NCBI RefSeq assembly: GCF_004217285.1
Contig: NZ_SHKS01000003.1
Location: forward strand, 1 to 64,000
Direction: 5' to 3'
From: Streptomyces sp. BK239
GTDB lineage: Bacteria > Actinomycetota > Actinomycetes > Streptomycetales > Streptomycetaceae
DNA length: 64,000 nucleotides
In this document: piece after piece, positions 57,605 through 64,000 of the stretch
Numbering within the stretch: the stretch's first letter is position 1
Layout of the letters: every line of letters starts with the position of its first letter
Translations under genes and position numbers: made by a program
The notes under the pieces: generated by a model
The model's database searches: none
The model's input: the letters and a program-made list of their open reading frames with translations, nothing else
Told to the model about the DNA's origin: nothing

Positions 57605-57964
57605 GTGGATCGTGTCGCGCTGCGCGGCCTGAAGGCCCGCGGGTACCACGGCGTGTTCCCCAGGGAACGCGAAGAGGGCCAGACCTTCATCGTGGACCTC
57701 GCCCTCGGCTTGGACACCCGTCCGGCCGCGGCCGACGACGACCTGGCGAAGACCGTGCACTACGGCATCGTGGCTGAGGAAGTCGTCGCCGTCGTCGAGG
57801 GTGATCCCGTCGACCTCGTCGAGACGCTCGCCGAGCGCATCGCCCAGGCCTGCCTGAAGCACGAAGGGGTCCAGGAGGTCGAGGTCTGCGTCCACAAGCC
57901 GGACGCGCCGATCACGGTCCCCTTCGACGACGTGACCGTCACCATCACCCGGAGCCGAGCATGA
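57605..57964 (+). CDS. folB: dihydroneopterin aldolase
   Basis: 119 aa. Cleaves dihydroneopterin to hydroxymethyldihydropterin. RVALRGLKARGYHGVFPRER at 3-22 with the catalytic Glu region, AKTVHYGIVAEEV and VHKPDAPI are conserved. GTG 57605 has GGAGGAT about 5 nt upstream. Overlaps folK by 4 nt (ATGA). A roughly 270-nt gap separates it from the NTF2-like gene; a TAGATT -10-like box lies at about 57530-57535. Confidence 0.95.
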   Translation: MDRVALRGLKARGYHGVFPREREEGQTFIVDLALGLDTRPAAADDDLAKTVHYGIVAEEVVAVVEGDPVDLVETLAERIAQACLKHEGVQEVEVCVHKPDAPITVPFDDVTVTITRSRA

Positions 57965-58572
57965 CCGCGTCCTTCACCGAGGGTCACAGCGACCCGACCG
58001 TACAGCCGGTACCGGCCTCCGTCGTCGAGAAGGTCGACGCCGCCGACACCACGCTCCACAACCCGAAACGGGCCGTCGTCGCCATCGGCTCCAACCTCGG
58101 CAACCGCCTGGAGACCCTCCAGGGAGCCATCGACGCCCTGGAGGACACCCCGGGCGTGCGGGTGAAGGCCGTCTCCCCGGTGTACGAGACGGAGCCGTGG
58201 GGCGTCGAGCCCGGCAGCCAGCCGCCCTACTTCAACGCCGTCGTCGTGCTGAAGACGACCCTGCCCCCGTCCTCGCTGCTGGAGCGGGCGCACGCGGTCG
58301 AGGAGGCCTTCCACCGCGTGCGCGACGAGCGCTGGGGCGCGCGCACGCTGGACGTCGACATCGTCGCGTACGCCGACGTCGTCTCCGACGACCCGCACCT
58401 GACGCTCCCGCACCCCCGCGCCCACGAACGGGCCTTCGTCCTCGCGCCGTGGCACGACGTGGACCCCGAGGCCCGCGTCCCCGGCCGGGGTGCGGTCGCC
58501 GACCTCCTCGACGCGGTCACCCGCGAGGGTGTGGAAGCACGGGCGGACCTGGAACTCAGGCTGCCCGAGTAG
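57961..58572 (+). CDS. folK: hydroxymethyl-dihydropteridine pyrophosphokinase
   Basis: 203 aa. Pyrophosphorylates the pterin made by FolB. VVAIGSNLGNRLETLQ (about 40-55), SPVYETEPWG and LDVDIVAY with LPHPRAHERAFVL are the standard motifs. An N-terminal extension of about 38 residues precedes the fold. Coupled to folB. Confidence 0.96.
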   Translation: MTASFTEGHSDPTVQPVPASVVEKVDAADTTLHNPKRAVVAIGSNLGNRLETLQGAIDALEDTPGVRVKAVSPVYETEPWGVEPGSQPPYFNAVVVLKTTLPPSSLLERAHAVEEAFHRVRDERWGARTLDVDIVAYADVVSDDPHLTLPHPRAHERAFVLAPWHDVDPEARVPGRGAVADLLDAVTREGVEARADLELRLPE

Positions 58573-58638
58573 TCGTTAAGGTCGACGACGGCCGCGACGA
58601 CCACAGCCCGTGGGATCCGGGGGAACCGAAGGGACACC

Positions 58639-59124
58639 GTGAGAGAGCTGCGCATCAGGACGCTGGTCGGCGTCTTCCTCGTCGCCGGCGTCCTGTCCTG
58701 GGCGGGCGCCCGCCTGTGGAACTCGCTCGGGACGCTCCCCAGCGTCCCGCTGGCGGCGCCCATCGCGCTCGCCGTGATCGCCGTGATCCTGCTGGCCACG
58801 GCGCTCTCCCTGCGCGCCCGCCTCAAGGCGCAGCGCGAGCGCCGTCCCGAGGCCAAGGGCGTCGACCCCCTGATGGCGGCGCGCGCCGTCGTCTTCGGCC
58901 ACGCCAGCGCGCTGGTGGCCGCCCTCGTCGCCGGCATGTACGGCGGCACCGGCGTCTTCCTGCTGGAGTCCCTGGACATGCCCGCCCGCCGCGACCAGGC
59001 GGTCTACGCCGCCTTCTCCGTCGTGGCCGGCATCGCCGTCATAGCGGCGGCCATCTTCCTGGAGCGGGTCTGCAAGCTCCCCGAGGACGACGACGACAAC
59101 ACGGGAGCCGCCTCCACGGCGTGA
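58639..59124 (+). CDS. DUF3180 membrane protein
   Basis: 161 aa. Four membrane spans (about 10-28, 38-56, 87-108 and 128-147) and a conserved loop VDPLMAARAVVFGHASA. The DUF3180 family is found beside folate genes in many actinobacteria, but its function is unknown. GTG 58639, 66 nt after folK; convergent with folE. Confidence 0.85.
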   Translation: MRELRIRTLVGVFLVAGVLSWAGARLWNSLGTLPSVPLAAPIALAVIAVILLATALSLRARLKAQRERRPEAKGVDPLMAARAVVFGHASALVAALVAGMYGGTGVFLLESLDMPARRDQAVYAAFSVVAGIAVIAAAIFLERVCKLPEDDDDNTGAASTA

Positions 59125-59166
59125 CGGCCGCCGGGACGGCCGTGGCCGTCGCTGGGCGCGTCGGCG

Positions 59167-59772
59167 TCAGCGCGCCATGATCAGGCTCATGGCCTCGTTA
59201 CGGGTCGCAGGATCGCGCAGCTGACCGCGGACCGCCGACGTTATGGTCTTCGCCCCGGGCTTGCGCACCCCCCGCATCGACATGCACATGTGCTCGCACT
59301 CCATGACGACGATCACTCCCCGGGGTTCCAGGATCTCCATCAGGGAGTCGGCGACCTGCGTGGTGAGCCGTTCCTGCACCTGCGGACGCCGGGCGTAGAC
59401 GTCCACGAGCCGGGCCAGCTTCGAGAGCCCCGTGATCTTGCCTTCGGCGGACGGGATGTAGCCGACATGGGCGAACCCGACGAAGGGGACCAGATGATGC
59501 TCGCAGCTGCTCAGGACCTCGATGTCCTTCACGAGCACCATCTCGTCGTGCCCCAGGTCGAACGTGGTCGTCAGCACGTCCTCCGGCCGCTGCCACAGCC
59601 CCGCGAAGATCTCCTTGTAAGCCCGCGCGACCCGGGCCGGCGTCTCACGCAGGCCCTCCCGGTCCGGGTCCTCGCCGACTGCGAGCAGCAGCTCTCGTAC
59701 GGCGTTCTCGGCGCGCTTCGCGTCGAACGCGCCGATCGGGCCCTCGCCGGCCAGCGTCACGGGGTCGGTCAT
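59167..59772 (-). CDS. folE: GTP cyclohydrolase I
   Basis: 201 aa. First step of folate synthesis, GTP to dihydroneopterin triphosphate. [12 protein letters not shown] with the zinc Cys and His residues, [20 protein letters not shown] and [13 protein letters not shown] are complete. Lies about 120 nt downstream of ftsH on the same strand, next to the folP-folB-folK cluster. Confidence 0.97.
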   Translation of the reverse strand: MTDPVTLAGEGPIGAFDAKRAENAVRELLLAVGEDPDREGLRETPARVARAYKEIFAGLWQRPEDVLTTTFDLGHDEMVLVKDIEVLSSCEHHLVPFVGFAHVGYIPSAEGKITGLSKLARLVDVYARRPQVQERLTTQVADSLMEILEPRGVIVVMECEHMCMSMRGVRKPGAKTITSAVRGQLRDPATRNEAMSLIMAR

Positions 59773-59896
59773 CTGCTGTCTCGTTCCTGTGCGGTTCGCG
59801 CGCGTGGGTCACGCGCCTGAGCTGCGGGCATGCGGAAACGCCGCGCCCCCCAAGGCTAGAACCTCGGGGGGCGCGGCATCCATTCCGGGCGGAGCG

Positions 59897-61936
<2,040 letters not shown>

Positions 61937-62142
61937 CCATACGGAGCGGAGCCGCCCCGTCCCTCCTGCCATAGTGAGTTTGATAAGACAGTTCTTCTGA
62001 CGGTACCCCAGCATTGTCGCGCGAAGCCGCACTGGAAGGTCGGCGTACCCGTCTGCAAGCTCCAACGGTGCTGGACCCGCTGGGGTTCCCGGTCGTGCCG
62101 CGGGGCTTGGGCCGTCTGGTCACCGCACCCCGCCCGTACGGC

Positions 62143-62703
62143 TCAACCGCCGTAGACGTGGGGCGCGAGCGTACCGACGAACGGGAGGTTGCGGTACTTC
62201 TCGGCGTAGTCGAGGCCGTAGCCGACGACGAACTCGTTGGGGATGTCGAAGCCGACCCACTCGACGTCGATGGCGACCTTCGCGGCCTCGGGCTTGCGCA
62301 GCAGCGTGCACACCTTGAGGGAGGCGGGCTCGCGCGAGCCGAGGTTGGACAGCAGCCAGGACAGGGTCAGGCCGGAGTCGATGATGTCCTCGACGATGAG
62401 GACGTGCCGGCCCTTGATGTCGGTGTCGAGGTCCTTGAGGATCCGCACCACACCGGAGGACTGGGTGCCCGCGCCGTAGGAGGACACGGCCATCCAGTCC
62501 ATGGTGACGGGGGTGGACAGCGCCCGGGCGAGGTCGGCCATGACCATTACCGCGCCCTTGAGGACGCCGACGATGAGCAGGTCCTTGCCCGCGTACTCCG
62601 CGTCGATCTTCGCCGCCAGCTCGGCGAGCTTGGCGTCGATCTCTTCCTTGGTGATGAGCACCTTCTTGAGGTCGGCACCCATGTCTTTCGCGTCCACCCG
62701 CAT
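62143..62703 (-). CDS. hpt: hypoxanthine phosphoribosyltransferase
   Basis: 186 aa. Purine salvage: hypoxanthine or guanine plus PRPP to IMP or GMP. PRPP motif [18 protein letters not shown] (about 105-122), [12 protein letters not shown] and [20 protein letters not shown] are present. ATG 62703 chosen; ATG 62682 is possible. 59 nt after tilS, a gene order shared by many bacteria together with ftsH. Confidence 0.95.
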   Translation of the reverse strand: MRVDAKDMGADLKKVLITKEEIDAKLAELAAKIDAEYAGKDLLIVGVLKGAVMVMADLARALSTPVTMDWMAVSSYGAGTQSSGVVRILKDLDTDIKGRHVLIVEDIIDSGLTLSWLLSNLGSREPASLKVCTLLRKPEAAKVAIDVEWVGFDIPNEFVVGYGLDYAEKYRNLPFVGTLAPHVYGG

Positions 62704-62762
62704 CACTTTCGGTCGTCCCACCGGCCGGCCGCCCCTCCACGCGGTGCCGGAGGGGTCCGGAT

Positions 62763-63824
62763 TCAGCCTTGCCGAATCACCAGTCTGCCACCCTGGCGCT
62801 GGGCCACGACTTTGCCGGGGAGATTGATGGCGCCCTGCCCGCGCCAGCCGGTGATCAGCCGGTCGATCTCCTCGATGTGCCGGGCGAAGAGCGAGCCGGC
62901 CGGCGCGCCCGCGTCGATGGCTGCGCGGCGCAGGATGCGCCGTCGTACGGCGGGCGGCAGGGCGTAGAGCTTGGCGCACTCCAGCAGGCCCGTCGCGTCC
63001 CGTACGGAGGTCTCGGCCTGGCCGGCCCAGGCGTCGAGGGCGTCGGCGTCGTCGCGGGAGAGCTGGGCCGTCCGGGCGAGGGCTTCGACGACGCCCTTGC
63101 CGAGGGCCTTCTCCAGCGCGGGCAGGCCCTCGTGGCGCAGCCGGGAGCGCGTGTAGGCCGGGTCGGTGTTGTGCGGGTCGTCCCAGACCGGCAGGGACTG
63201 GGCCATGCAGGCCTTGCGGGCGGTCTGCCGGTCGAGGGCGAGGAAGGGGCGCCGGTAGCGGCCGCCGGCCCCCGAGACCGCGGCCATCCCGGACAGGGAG
63301 CGGATGCCGGAGCCGCGGGCGAGGCCGAGGAGGACGGTCTCCGCCTGGTCGTCGCGGGTGTGGCCGAGCAGGACCGCGGCGGCGCCGTGGCGTTCGGCGA
63401 CGGCGTCCAGGGCGGCGTAGCGTGCGTCGCGGGCGGCCGCCTCGGGGCCGCCCTGCCGCCCGACGGTGACGGCGATGGCCTCGACGGGATCGAGGCCGAG
63501 TTCGCGAAGCCGCAGGACGACTTCGTCGGCCCGCTGGTCGGAGCCGGCCTGGAGACCGTGGTCGACGGTGACGCCGCCGGCGCGGATGCCCAGCTTGGGG
63601 GCTTCGAAGGCGAGGGCGGAGGCGAGCGCCATGGAGTCGGCGCCGCCGGAGCACGCGACGAGCACGAGCGGCGGGCGCGGGCGCTCGTGCGGTGGGGCGT
63701 CGGAGCCGCGAGGGGCCTCGGCGGGGGCCGGGGCTCCGGGGGCGCCGGTGTGGTCGTTGAGGATGTCGTGGAGGACGCGGCGGACCGCCAGGCGTATCGC
63801 CGCGACCGCAGGATGGGGACCCAT
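62763..63824 (-). CDS. tilS: tRNA(Ile)-lysidine synthetase
   Basis: 353 aa N-type ATP pyrophosphatase that converts C34 of tRNA-Ile2 to lysidine so it reads AUA. The PP-loop [12 protein letters not shown] lies at about 55-66, with [12 protein letters not shown] and [12 protein letters not shown] following. An Ala/Pro-rich insert precedes the PP-loop. AGGGAA precedes ATG 63824. Essential in most bacteria. Confidence 0.95.
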   Translation of the reverse strand: MGPHPAVAAIRLAVRRVLHDILNDHTGAPGAPAPAEAPRGSDAPPHERPRPPLVLVACSGGADSMALASALAFEAPKLGIRAGGVTVDHGLQAGSDQRADEVVLRLRELGLDPVEAIAVTVGRQGGPEAAARDARYAALDAVAERHGAAAVLLGHTRDDQAETVLLGLARGSGIRSLSGMAAVSGAGGRYRRPFLALDRQTARKACMAQSLPVWDDPHNTDPAYTRSRLRHEGLPALEKALGKGVVEALARTAQLSRDDADALDAWAGQAETSVRDATGLLECAKLYALPPAVRRRILRRAAIDAGAPAGSLFARHIEEIDRLITGWRGQGAINLPGKVVAQRQGGRLVIRQG

Positions 63825-64000
63825 GTCCGGTTCCCTTCAATGAAGTTGTCGGGGGTGAGCCCGAGTCCGGTCACGCAGAGTGTGTAGATGGTGACAGAAC
63901 CGGGCCGCTCCCCGAGCATTGCACGCCTACGAGAGGCTCACGGTCCCTCGGACGGGTGATTGCGAGGGCGTTCGCCTGCCGTTCGGCGTTCTCACGTCAC
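63825..64000. other. right-edge intergenic sequence upstream of tilS
   Basis: No supported gene. On the minus strand GTGACGTGA at 63992-64000 could be the end of a gene outside the window. Some TACACACT-like boxes occur near 63885-63895, but I cannot name a promoter with confidence. Confidence 0.4.

Overview
The window reads as a chromosomal core segment of a Streptomyces. Base composition is very GC-rich with strong third-position GC, GTG and TTG starts are common, and the gene order is a characteristic Streptomyces series: trpS1, proC, ilvD, radA-disA, mutY, sigE-cseABC, clpC, lsr2, the pan/nad/coaX operon, a second nuoD, the fol genes, folE, ftsH, hpt and tilS. From memory this matches the S. 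coelicolor interval SCO3334 to about SCO3406; no database was consulted. I see no insertion sequence, prophage, CRISPR array or tRNA. Only the leader of an rRNA operon is present, not the rRNA itself.

Layout. 1-400: leader and promoter of an rRNA operon that runs leftward out of the window, head to head with trpS. 400-1581: a Trp-Trp leader peptide, an attenuator and an auxiliary tryptophanyl-tRNA synthetase. 1.6-6.1 kb, minus strand: proC, an ABC exporter, a methyltransferase, a membrane protein and a small SH3 protein. 6.3-8.5 kb: a membrane Ser/Thr kinase with an outer beta-propeller and a TTA codon. 8.5-13.2 kb: ilvD, a TetR regulator coupled to a sugar-phosphate-isomerase-like gene, and a Ppx/GppA-type protein. 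13.2-19.6 kb: a cysteine-rich protein, a sigma-like/zinc-motif/BACON membrane fusion, radA, disA and a membrane-anchored Gly/Ser-rich protein. 20-24.9 kb: mutY and the cell-envelope stress operon sigE-cseA-cseB-cseC. 25-27.4 kb: an MFS exporter and TetR repressor with three operator copies between them. 27.4-31.7 kb: an M23 peptidase, a HAD phosphatase and clpC. 32-35.5 kb: an SCO3374-family gene overlapping lsr2, an ArgA-type acetyltransferase, a BlaI-type regulator, a 59-aa membrane protein and an unknown.

35.6-41.1 kb is a tightly overlapped minus-strand operon (DUF2520 oxidoreductase, panC, nadB, nadC, coaX) that joins pantothenate/CoA and NAD synthesis. 41.3-46.6 kb: a threonine-aldolase-type enzyme, an ArsR regulator with a divergent small gene and a clear operator dyad, a TmrB-like P-loop protein and a LuxR-type two-component system. 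46.7-50.8 kb: a MidA/NDUFAF7-type methyltransferase facing a stand-alone complex I NuoD, then a bacterial PH-domain pair. 50.9-55.7 kb: a coiled-coil membrane protein, a membrane esterase and an MprF-like lysyl-phosphatidylglycerol synthase whose upstream region carries an ECF/SigE-type promoter, linking it to the sigE operon. 55.8-63.8 kb: folP, an NTF2-like gene, folB, folK and DUF3180 rightward, then folE, ftsH, hpt and tilS leftward.

No wholly new defence or biosynthetic system is evident. The items most worth a second look are the trpS attenuator, the sigma/zinc-motif/BACON fusion, the MidA-NuoD pair, the three-site TetR operator, the 13-nt tandem repeat between cseA and cseB, the SigE-type promoter at the MprF-like gene, the TTA codon in the kinase, and about eighteen genes that look leaderless (a -10 element 6-7 nt before the start codon).
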